This document shows positions 1-7,239 of a stretch of 64,000 nucleotides of DNA, piece by piece; the first letter of the stretch is position 1; the number at the start of each line of letters is the position of its first letter. Origin of the DNA: Clostridiales bacterium (lineage in GTDB: Bacteria > Bacillota > Clostridia > Lachnospirales > Cellulosilyticaceae); NCBI GenBank assembly GCA_019418225.1, contig DYCF01000007.1:1-64000 (forward strand). Direction: 5' to 3'. The position numbers were made by a program, and so were the translations under genes. Under the pieces are notes generated by a model. It saw only the letters and a list, made by a program, of their open reading frames with translations, did no database searches and was not told the origin of the DNA.

Positions 1-36
1 AGGTTCTGGAATGCAATGCATTCTAGAACCTTTTTG
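1..36 (+). terminator. Rho-independent terminator of a gene left of the window
   Basis: The arms aggttct and agaacct plus an inner aatgca/tgcatt pair form a strong hairpin followed by a T run. No gene for it lies inside the window, so it probably ends a + strand gene to the left. It is followed at once by ttgtcaacaatctga and a second hairpin, the arrangement seen in the MITE-like element at 16315-16537. Confidence 0.75.
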
Positions 37-76
37 TCAACAATCTGAGACTACTGCATAGCAGTAGCCTATTTTT
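36..76 (+). repeat. Partial copy of the ttgtcwaca/hairpin repeat
   Basis: The sequence ttgtcaacaatctga is followed by the hairpin actactgc/gcagtagc and a T-rich tail. The right end of the element at 16480-16537 has the same order: ttgtctacagcctga, then a gctaac/gttagc hairpin, then T residues. The two look like members of one dispersed family. Only the right half is visible here. Confidence 0.5.
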
Positions 77-189
77 AGTACACATTATTATAAATTAGCT
101 ATGCCTTTTGCAATAGTTTCTTTTAATATGTTTTACTGTAAGAACATTAACTGTATCTTTTTTCCGCTCACCCAGATTATGCTTAATAG

Positions 190-421
190 TCGTGCAATGG
201 AGAGCAGGGGAATGGAGTCGTGGGTAGTCTGCCTTCGGAGGAATTTGATGATGCTCTTGTGAAGTAGTATAAAGCAGTTTTAGTGGTGCTGTCTGAATAG
301 CGCGATGAACCGAGCGCATGAGTTCACCACGTTGCTTTATACTACGAGCTTAGAGCATCACAAATTCCGTAGAGTGCAGCTACCCACGACTCCATTTCCT
401 TGCGGCCCTCCTCTTGCACCC
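190..421. repeat. Long imperfect hairpin element, copy A
   Basis: Two arms of roughly 85 bp (about 190-276 and 333-421) are reverse complements at about 80 percent identity, around a 56-bp loop. Matching landmarks are ggagtcgtgggtag with ctacccacgactcc, and tagtataaagca with tgctttatacta. The right arm shares a segment (agcttagagcatcaca) with a second element near 59.78 kb. No convincing protein is encoded; the 74-codon frame across it has no ribosome site. The first 446 bases hold only this element and the terminator/repeat at the left edge. Confidence 0.75.
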
Positions 422-446
422 CTACCATTAAGCACTTTATTATCTT

Positions 447-1259
447 CTACTTTTTATGCTCATGATTCTTAAGATGATCCATACAGTACTCATAATTTCC
501 ATTACAAGAAGAGCAATATCTGAACTCCATATCAGGGTCAGTAAGTTCTGTCTTTCCACACACGCTGCATTTATGGAAGGCAACGTGAATAGGATCACCT
601 TGTTTAAGTTCACGTTTTTGTTTTCTAAAGTTCTTTTGAGTAGCTGTAGGCTTGCGGCCCTTTATAGAACTGCCAAAGAAGATTAAGAAGTTAAGTAGAG
701 ATACAATGATTAAAACCTTTTGACCAATACCAGGCATAATGAACTGATATACTAAGAACGCTATGTCTAAAAGAGCTAAGTACTTAACCTTTACAGGTAA
801 AATGTAGAACATTAAGAACTCTACATTTGGGAATAAGGTTGCATAAGCTAAAAATAACGATAAGTTAATATAATAAGCTGTAGCAGAGATACTGTATCCT
901 GTAATAAGTGTAAAGATACTTGATGCAATCATTGTAAAGAGTGCACCTGAGAAATAGTAAATATTAAACTTAAATGTTCCCCAGGCATCTTCTAGTGCTG
1001 CACCTATTGAATAATATAAATACAGCATAAAGAATAAGAAAATAATGCTGTTACTATCTGGAATGAAAACAAAAGTTACAAGTCTCCAGATCTGCCCATG
1101 TAAAATGGCTGTTAAGTTAAATGAGAGTAAACTTGAAATACTAATTCGTGTAATCATTTCTAAAAGAAAAATGACACCATTACCAATGATGATATATTTC
1201 ATTAAATCATTAATGGCATATCTTCGATATTTACGCTCTAACTTGTCTAAAAAGTTCAT
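447..1259 (-). CDS. Rhomboid-like membrane protein with C-terminal zinc ribbon, probably non-proteolytic
   Basis: A 270-residue protein with about six hydrophobic segments between residues 25 and 205. The stretch LFPNVEFLMFYILPVKVKYL matches the region after the catalytic serine in rhomboid intramembrane proteases. The expected GxSG serine motif is missing, however: the equivalent helix reads GYSISATAYY. The C-terminus carries CxxC, then CSSC, with further Cys and His residues, suggesting a small zinc ribbon facing the cytosol. I chose ATG 1259, not the longer frame from 1280, because aaaggaggt lies just before it. It stands alone, divergent from the next gene. Rhomboid fold is likely; loss of protease activity is inferred from the motif, and its function is unknown. 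Confidence 0.75.
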   Translation of the reverse strand: MNFLDKLERKYRRYAINDLMKYIIIGNGVIFLLEMITRISISSLLSFNLTAILHGQIWRLVTFVFIPDSNSIIFLFFMLYLYYSIGAALEDAWGTFKFNIYYFSGALFTMIASSIFTLITGYSISATAYYINLSLFLAYATLFPNVEFLMFYILPVKVKYLALLDIAFLVYQFIMPGIGQKVLIIVSLLNFLIFFGSSIKGRKPTATQKNFRKQKRELKQGDPIHVAFHKCSVCGKTELTDPDMEFRYCSSCNGNYEYCMDHLKNHEHKK

Positions 1260-1556
1260 GAGTACCTCCTTTAAATTCATACGAATAATATAATTTTGAT
1301 TTATAATATAGCATAGTTTATAATAAAAATCGAAATCTTGCCAAGTATATTATACTTTGTATATTGTATTTTTCATAAAACTAATCATAGACCATATAAA
1401 TAGGCTTACTAAGTCTTACTTACATAGAAAATATACTATATTTTAGTATATAACATTATGAAGTATACAATATAAAGAAATATTGAATAAGCTTAAGTCA
1501 AGTATAGCATAGGCTAAGGTTTATTCAAAGGGGCAGGTATAGAGGAGGCAGAAAGC
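1260..1556. other. Divergent AT-rich promoter region
   Basis: This intergenic stretch separates the rhomboid-like gene (-) from the next + gene. It holds AT-rich palindromes, aagtatattatactt at about 1343-1357 and atatacta/tagtatat at about 1431-1451, which could be operators or simple AT-rich sequence. I cannot assign promoters with confidence. Confidence 0.3.
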
Positions 1557-2219
1557 GTGGAGAAGTACGGAAAGTCATTTAGTGAGATGACATTTAAAGA
1601 GAAAGTGGAGCACTTGTGGGAGTACTATAGAAAGCCAGCATTATTTGTAATAGTAGCAGCTGTCCTGGTGATTAATTTAGTAGTAGCTATTTTATCACCT
1701 AAGGAAGTTAACAGTGTAGATATAACCTTAGCAGGTCAGATTTATACAGACGAAAATAGAGATGCAGTCATTGCGGATTATAAGGAAAAGTTTGATGCAG
1801 GCATTACAATTAGTGTAGTAGACTGGACAAAGTCAACGGAGATGGAACTTGCAACAGCTCAAAAAATAGCGCTTCAGATTACAACGAAGGAATTAGATAT
1901 GTTAGGGCTTCCACCTGTAGCTTTTGATAATTATCTAAGAGAAACAGGGCAAGATATGTTTATGGCCTTAGATGAAATACCAGAGTGCAAAGAACTTTTA
2001 GAAGAATATAAAGACCAACTCGTTATTGCAGGTTATAATAAGGATGAGAATTTCAATATTACAGAAGGTGAACAACACGTATATGGCATAAAAATATCTA
2101 AGCTCGACAACTTCCCAGGAAGTGCTTTAGGAGAAGATATTGTGTTAGGGATTACAACCACTGTAAAAGATATTGATAAAACAGTAGAAGTAATGAGATA
2201 CTTATTAGAAAGTAAATAA
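1557..2219 (+). CDS. Unknown single-pass membrane protein
   Basis: A 220-residue protein I do not recognise. Residues 1-27 are charged and probably cytosolic, with one membrane helix at about 28-47 (ALFVIVAAVLVINLVVAIL). The remaining 170 residues would be extracytoplasmic, acidic and mostly mixed alpha/beta in character. There is no lipobox. The start is GTG, supported by gaggagg eight bases upstream. The PurK-like gene follows after 22 bases with its own ribosome site, so the two may be co-transcribed, but nothing in the sequence links their functions. Confidence 0.7.
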   Translation: MEKYGKSFSEMTFKEKVEHLWEYYRKPALFVIVAAVLVINLVVAILSPKEVNSVDITLAGQIYTDENRDAVIADYKEKFDAGITISVVDWTKSTEMELATAQKIALQITTKELDMLGLPPVAFDNYLRETGQDMFMALDEIPECKELLEEYKDQLVIAGYNKDENFNITEGEQHVYGIKISKLDNFPGSALGEDIVLGITTTVKDIDKTVEVMRYLLESK

Positions 2220-2241
2220 GTTATTTAAGAGGAGAAAAAAG

Positions 2242-3264
2242 ATGAGTTTCGTAAAGAGAGTCGGAATAGTAGGTGGCGGTGTATCTGCCTTAATGCTTTG
2301 CATTGAAGCAGCTAAAGCAGGAATTGCTACAACTTTATTAGATCCAAAGGTAGATTGTATTGGCGGTCAAGTTGCCTCAGAACATATTTTAGCAACAATT
2401 AATAATGAAAATATTGAGAAGTTAAGTTTACGAGTGGATGCGATTATTTTCAATCAACAGTTGGATTTTCCACTAGAGTGTAAGCTGCACTGCAGTACGT
2501 ATCCATCAAAGGCAGCTATGGGTGAAATGAGCAATCCAAAAGGCTTCCTTGAGCTTTTAGAAGTATTAGAGATTCCAACAGCGGGGACCTTTTATCAAGA
2601 TAATAGAGAAATGGCATTTGAGAAAGTAGAAGGACTTAGCTTACCATTTAATTTTATTAAACAATGTGGCAGTCGCAGTGAACTTAAACGTATTGAAACA
2701 CATGAAGATATGGCAGACTTTATTTTAGATATGGATGAGAATATTGATAGCTTTGCTATTCAGCTTATTCCAGAGTATGCAAGAACTATAATTAGTCTTG
2801 TAATCGTAGATGAAAATGGTAAAGCAAATATTTATGACCCATTAGAAGTAACTTATGAAGGAAAAGAAGTTTGCAGTGTAAAAGTAGCAGATGATTTAAC
2901 AAAGACAATGATTCAAAAGATTGCACGTCTTGATCGTAAACTTATTAAAGAGTTAGAAGGTGCCGGTGTTTATACTATCAAATATGGCATTAAGGCAAAT
3001 AAGAGTTTGGAAATGATAGAAGTAAAGCCAGAAATTGATATGGCAGCACTTTTAACATTAGAAGCACATGATATGTCTATTTACGAGCAGTATATGCATC
3101 TTATTATGCATATGCCAGTGATTGCGCCAACATTAGAAAGTTACGCACATGGCAGTATTAAAGCAGCAGACAAAGCATCTGGTAAAGTAGAAGAGAAGAA
3201 CAGAGCATATCATATGTACAACTTAGGTCTTACAAATCTTTGCATTACTAAAAGTAATATTTAA
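2242..3264 (+). CDS. PurK-like ATP-grasp protein, divergent
   Basis: A 340-residue protein. The N-terminus has the Rossmann-like PurK opening VGIVGGGVSALML, then LLDPKVDCIGGQVASEHI, close to the DPDPDCPAGQVADE pattern of N5-carboxyaminoimidazole ribonucleotide synthases. The ATP-grasp half (about 100-290) includes GAGVYTIKYG and EMIEVKPEID, which resemble the GVFTVE and NEIAPR segments of the family. The family normally joins bicarbonate to AIR in purine synthesis. This one is divergent, ends in an unusual tail, has no purine genes beside it and sits behind an unknown membrane protein. It may therefore act on another carboxylate. The fold is fairly sure; the substrate is open. Confidence 0.6.
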   Translation: MSFVKRVGIVGGGVSALMLCIEAAKAGIATTLLDPKVDCIGGQVASEHILATINNENIEKLSLRVDAIIFNQQLDFPLECKLHCSTYPSKAAMGEMSNPKGFLELLEVLEIPTAGTFYQDNREMAFEKVEGLSLPFNFIKQCGSRSELKRIETHEDMADFILDMDENIDSFAIQLIPEYARTIISLVIVDENGKANIYDPLEVTYEGKEVCSVKVADDLTKTMIQKIARLDRKLIKELEGAGVYTIKYGIKANKSLEMIEVKPEIDMAALLTLEAHDMSIYEQYMHLIMHMPVIAPTLESYAHGSIKAADKASGKVEEKNRAYHMYNLGLTNLCITKSNI

Positions 3265-3267
3265 ATA

Positions 3268-3316
3268 AAAGAGTGGCTATTGCAGAATGTAAATGATGCA
3301 ATAACCACTCTTTTGT
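3268..3316 (+). terminator. Terminator between convergent genes
   Basis: The arms agagtggctattgca and tgcaataaccactct form a near-perfect 15-bp stem followed by tttt. It lies between the convergent PurK-like and AP2 genes and the A-rich left side could let it serve both strands. Confidence 0.85.
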
Positions 3317-3328
3317 GTTAAATGAGGT

Positions 3329-4375
3329 TTAATGTGATTTCTTGGTTAAATTATGTTTTTCTAAATGTCCAGCTATTTTTTGAGCATCCGCATCGTGAAT
3401 GAGAGGGGCGATTTCATTAATATGCCCATTTGTGCCAAATAAGTAAAAAGAGGCAAAGTTATAAGCTTGAGCAGCACGTTTTTCAGTAGGATAAATGCCC
3501 AAATGAATTTGCCTTTTATTATAACCAATATTAGCACGGTATCCACTTTTGGTCTGGCTTACACCACGATAAGTATTACCATTGAGTGCACGCTTTCTGA
3601 TGGCATTAGGATTTTTGAGCCTTGGTGAAAGTTGAATATTCTCATAAATCGCATTATACTCTGCCCTTGTTAAGAAAGGAATGTCATTTGGAATATAGTT
3701 ACGGCAGTTGCTTGAATGAGCCATGAGGAAGTCAATGGCCTTATTATAAGCGATGGCAGCTTCAATTTCAGAGCTGTAGTAGCCTAAGGTGATAGGCTTG
3801 TCCGTATAAATGCTAGCAGTATAAAAAGTTTCTTGATTTTTAGTTTTTTTACTAACACCTTTATAAGTATTAATAATTTCAATATTATCCCTTCTAAAAT
3901 CATAAGAATTACCATTTTTAAAAAGATAGTCCTTACCAGATATACTATGGCTTAAAATACCAAAACGATTCAAAAGACTCTGTTGAGAAATATTATCTTG
4001 GATATAAAGGTAATTGCCACGTTTACAAATCTTATAAGTCGAAAAAAATAATAAATCTTTCATGTCAAAGGTTAAAATAATATCTTTAGATAAATAATAA
4101 TAGAAGTATTTATCTTTAAGATAAATAGGATTTTTAATATAAACTTTGTGATCCCTAAAATTACAAAGAGTGATAACTTTTTTATAATCAATTACCGAAG
4201 AGGTAAAGTCTAAGTGACCAAAGGGAGCATTCATGATGTGATTTGCTTCTTCAAGGGCCCTAGCAGCTTTTTCATGACAGTCATAAGTTCCTAAGTATAT
4301 TTTCTTTTTTGAATAAAGAAAGTAGACCTTATATGTAGTAACATCACCTTTAATAGTTGGATAAATATAAGACAT
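3329..4375 (-). CDS. Triple AP2-like DNA-binding protein with decayed HNH region
   Basis: A 348-residue protein with three AP2-like repeats. Repeat 1 (about 15-50) has KKKIYLGTYDCHEKAARAL, repeat 2 (about 170-215) has TLGYYSSEIEAAIAYNKAI, and repeat 3 (about 268-313) has YRGVSQTKSGYRANI followed by HLGIYPTEKRAAQAYN. In phage and mobile HNH homing endonucleases an AP2 domain follows the nuclease core. Here the segment before repeat 2, YLFKNGNSYDFRRDNIEIIN, resembles the HNH core DHxxGNxLDNRRxNL, but the catalytic Asp-His pair is replaced by Tyr-Leu. The natural reading is a domesticated homing-endonuclease relative kept for DNA binding. The start has aaggatggtga upstream. No target or partner is evident. 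Confidence 0.65.
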   Translation of the reverse strand: MSYIYPTIKGDVTTYKVYFLYSKKKIYLGTYDCHEKAARALEEANHIMNAPFGHLDFTSSVIDYKKVITLCNFRDHKVYIKNPIYLKDKYFYYYLSKDIILTFDMKDLLFFSTYKICKRGNYLYIQDNISQQSLLNRFGILSHSISGKDYLFKNGNSYDFRRDNIEIINTYKGVSKKTKNQETFYTASIYTDKPITLGYYSSEIEAAIAYNKAIDFLMAHSSNCRNYIPNDIPFLTRAEYNAIYENIQLSPRLKNPNAIRKRALNGNTYRGVSQTKSGYRANIGYNKRQIHLGIYPTEKRAAQAYNFASFYLFGTNGHINEIAPLIHDADAQKIAGHLEKHNLTKKSH

Positions 4376-4433
4376 AAAATCACCATCCTTAGTTTTTATG
4401 ATAACGCATTTGTAAAATTAAGTCACTAAAGGA

Positions 4434-4462
4434 TATACAATACTACAAAAAAACAGTATAAT
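4434..4462 (+). promoter_or_regulatory. Likely sigma-A promoter of tkt
   Basis: A -35-like TATACA and a perfect TATAAT are separated by 17 bp, about 50 bases before the transketolase start. Confidence 0.6.
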
Positions 4463-4512
4463 AAAAATGAATGAGAGCCTAAGAAAACCGTTTATCTTTA
4501 AGGAGGAAAAAA

Positions 4513-6492
4513 ATGAACGCAGTATCACAGAAAACCATTAACACAATTAGAGTGCTTGCCGCAGAAGCAATTCAAAAGGCAAACTCAGGACATCCAGGTC
4601 TTCCACTTGGATCAGCCCCTATGGCTTATACATTATGGGCAGAAGAAATGAATCACAATCCTAAAAATCCAAAATGGGAAAACAGAGACCGTTTCGTGCT
4701 TTCAGCAGGGCATGGATCAGCTCTTCTTTACACATTACTTCATTTATTTGAATATGGATTAACAATTGAAGACCTTAAAGGCTTCCGTCAAGAAGGAAGT
4801 TTAACACCAGGACATCCTGAATACGGTCATACAGTTGGTGTTGAAACAACAACAGGACCACTTGGACAAGGTATCGCTACAGCTGTAGGTATGGCTATGG
4901 CAGAAAAACATTTAGCAGCTAAATTCAACAGAGATGGCTACAATGTAGTAGATCACTACAGCTATGCATTAGTTGGTGATGGATGCTTAATGGAAGGTAT
5001 TTCTTATGAAGCAGCAGCACTTGCTGGAACACTTAAACTTGGTAAATTAATCGTACTTTACGATTCAAATAACATTACTATTGAAGGAAATACAGATATT
5101 GCATTTAGAGAAAATGTAAGAGAACGTTTCGAAGCACAAGGATTTGAAACATTCTTAGTAGAAGATGGTAATGATACAGAGGCTATTGCAAAAGCTATCA
5201 AAGCTGCAAAAGCTAATTTAGACAAACCAAGCTTCATCGAAGTAAAAACACAAATCGGTTATGGTTGTCCTAAAAAACAAGGGAAAGCATCAGCTCATGG
5301 TGAACCTCTTGGCGTAGACAATATTGCTGAAATGAAAGAATTCTTAGGATGCGAAAAAGATGAATTCTTCGTATCTGACGAAGTAAAAGCACACCTTGCT
5401 GAAGTTGTAAAAGCAGGTGAGGAAAAAGAAGCAGCATGGAACGAGTTATTTGCAAGCTATGCAAAAGCTTACCCAGAACTTGCTGCTGAGTGGAAACAAT
5501 GGTTCTCTGAAGGTGAAGTAGACTTATCAGATCTTTACGAAAAATATTCTGATACAGCTTCTAAAAAAGCTACACGTAATGCTTCATTTGAAGTTATTAA
5601 CGAAATGGTAAACCGCGTGCCAAACATCATCGGTGGTTCAGCTGACCTTGCACCATCTACTAAAACTTACATGAACGGAAAAGGTGACTTTAGTAGTGAT
5701 GATTATTTAGGTCAAAACCTTCACTTTGGTATTCGTGAACATGCAATGGGTGCAGCAGCAAATGGTATCGCTCTTCACGGCGGTCTTAAAACATTCTGCT
5801 CTACATTCTTCGTATTTAGCGATTACATGAAAAATCCAATGCGTCTTGCAGCACTTATGAAATTACCTGTAACTTATGTACTGACACACGATAGCATCGG
5901 TGTTGGAGAAGATGGTCCAACTCACCAACCAATCGAACAACTTGCTATGCTTCGTAGTACACCAAACATGGTAACATTCAGACCAGCAGATGCTAAAGAA
6001 ACAGTAGCAGCTTGGGAATATGCATTAAATAGCAAAACAGAACCAGTTGCAATCGTTCTTTCAAGACAAGACCTCCCTTATCTTGAAAACACAGGTGCAG
6101 ACGCTAAAAAAGGTGCTTATGTTGTAGCTGGTGTTGAACCAAAAGATGCAGATATCATTCTTATCGGTTCAGGTTCAGAAACACAACTTGCAGTTAAAGC
6201 AGCAGAAGAACTTGCTAAAGAAGGAATCAAAGCAGCAGCTGTAAGTATGGCATCTATGGATGTATTTGAAGAGCAATCTAAAGAATACAAAGAAAGTATT
6301 CTTCCATCAAACAAAACTAAGAGAGTTGCAATTGAAGCAGCTTCTCCATTTGGATGGCATAAATACACAGGACTTGAAGGTGCTGTTATTGCTATCGATC
6401 ACTTCGGAGAATCAGCACCAGCTGGTCTAATCTTCGAAAAATATGGATTTACAGTAGATAACGTAGTAAAAGTAGCGAGAGAAATCCTATAA
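4513..6492 (+). CDS. tkt: Transketolase
   Basis: Full-length 659-residue thiamine-diphosphate enzyme of the non-oxidative pentose phosphate pathway, moving two-carbon ketol units between sugar phosphates. Visible motifs are the N-terminal HPG (SGHPGLPLG), the thiamine-binding [13 protein letters not shown] with the following NN (DSNNITIEG), the pyrimidine-domain [15 protein letters not shown], and the sugar-phosphate-binding [18 protein letters not shown]. An aaggagg site precedes the ATG. The gene is monocistronic: it has its own TATAAT promoter upstream and a strong terminator immediately after the stop. Confidence 0.97.
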   Translation: MNAVSQKTINTIRVLAAEAIQKANSGHPGLPLGSAPMAYTLWAEEMNHNPKNPKWENRDRFVLSAGHGSALLYTLLHLFEYGLTIEDLKGFRQEGSLTPGHPEYGHTVGVETTTGPLGQGIATAVGMAMAEKHLAAKFNRDGYNVVDHYSYALVGDGCLMEGISYEAAALAGTLKLGKLIVLYDSNNITIEGNTDIAFRENVRERFEAQGFETFLVEDGNDTEAIAKAIKAAKANLDKPSFIEVKTQIGYGCPKKQGKASAHGEPLGVDNIAEMKEFLGCEKDEFFVSDEVKAHLAEVVKAGEEKEAAWNELFASYAKAYPELAAEWKQWFSEGEVDLSDLYEKYSDTASKKATRNASFEVINEMVNRVPNIIGGSADLAPSTKTYMNGKGDFSSDDYLGQNLHFGIREHAMGAAANGIALHGGLKTFCSTFFVFSDYMKNPMRLAALMKLPVTYVLTHDSIGVGEDGPTHQPIEQLAMLRSTPNMVTFRPADAKETVAAWEYALNSKTEPVAIVLSRQDLPYLENTGADAKKGAYVVAGVEPKDADIILIGSGSETQLAVKAAEELAKEGIKAAAVSMASMDVFEEQSKEYKESILPSNKTKRVAIEAASPFGWHKYTGLEGAVIAIDHFGESAPAGLIFEKYGFTVDNVVKVAREIL

Positions 6493-6498
6493 AAAAAT

Positions 6499-6531
6499 GG
6501 GCCTCGGCAAATTGCCGAGGCCTTTTTTTTG
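6499..6531 (+). terminator. tkt terminator
   Basis: A perfect stem ggcctcggcaa/ttgccgaggcc is followed by eight T residues just after the tkt stop codon. Confidence 0.95.
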
Positions 6532-6542
6532 TTGGGGGGGTG

Positions 6543-6920
6543 TGTGGATAAATTTGAATATATATTTTTGCTGCTCCGTCGCTGCGCTCCAAGTCGCGAT
6601 AAAAACATATATTCAAATTTATCCACACGTCGAAGTTAAGAGAAAGGCCTCAGGAAGTTATGCTGAGGTTTTTAAGCAGAAGCTGAGTGAGTGGAAAAGA
6701 TGAGTTAAGGGTGTATATATTTTTGCTGCTCCGTCGCTGCGCTCCAAGTCGCGATAAAAACATATATTCAAATTTATCCACACGTCGAAGTTAAGAGAAA
6801 GGCCTCAGGAAGTTATGCTGAGGTTTTTAAGCAGAAGCTGAGTGAGTGGAAAAGATGAGTTAAGGGTGTATATTTGCTTCTCCGTTGCTATGCTTCAAGT
6901 CGAGACAAACCTATATGGGG
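6543..6920. repeat. 155-bp tandem repeat with long hairpin and DnaA boxes
   Basis: A unit of exactly 155 bp is present twice with almost no change (about 6557-6711 and 6712-6866), then a diverged partial third copy (about 6867-6920). The first copy begins as an inverted repeat, gtgtggataaatttgaatat with its complement at 6608-6628, around a GC-rich loop (ctgctccgtcgctgcgctcc). Each unit also carries a terminator-like hairpin, cctcag/ctgagg plus T residues. The stems contain exact DnaA boxes (TTATCCACA) at 6543-6551 (-), 6619-6627 and 6774-6782. No real gene is visible. Confidence 0.85.
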
Positions 6921-7239
6921 GAAAGTGGAAAAAATATCGCCTAAAACATGGGTAAATGAGTAAGAAATGAGGAAAAAGGTGCAAAAATTACCATCTTAAA
7001 AACACCAAAAAACACCAAGCGTAACAAAACCATACATCTCATTCGGAAAATATTGAATTATTTATTCAAAAATTTATAATGAAACCATACAAGGGGTTAA
7101 AACTTTTAGCAAAATGTATAATCTAGCTTAAGGGGTCATTAAGAGAGTTGGTAACAACTACTAATGAAATAAGTAGGTACAATAGATAAAACATGAGCAA
7201 GAAGGGAAACCCACTTTAAAAAACTAGGAGGAGTAATAA
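6921..7239 (+). promoter_or_regulatory. Leader and putative promoter of the GH48 gene
   Basis: TATAAT at 7117-7122 is a plausible -10, with a weak -35 (gttaaa) upstream. The roughly 110-nt leader could fold into three small hairpins: agttg-gtaa-caact with a GNRA loop (7146-7159), ctact/agtag (7158-7176), and ggg-aaa-ccc (7204-7212). A strong taggagg ribosome site follows. A decamer aaaccataca occurs twice upstream (about 7028 and 7082). I do not recognise a known riboswitch. Confidence 0.45.

Noticed and set aside
95..319. 74-codon minus-strand frame at the left edge
   Set aside because: It lies within a long inverted repeat, without ribosome site or recognisable protein.
6497..6703. Short open frames around the tkt terminator
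   Set aside because: They cross the terminator and the hairpin repeat, and are not conserved between the two 155-bp copies in a meaningful way.
7123..7239. Cyclic di-GMP or other known riboswitch before the GH48 gene
   Set aside because: Small hairpins are present, but the conserved cores of the known c-di-GMP classes are not.
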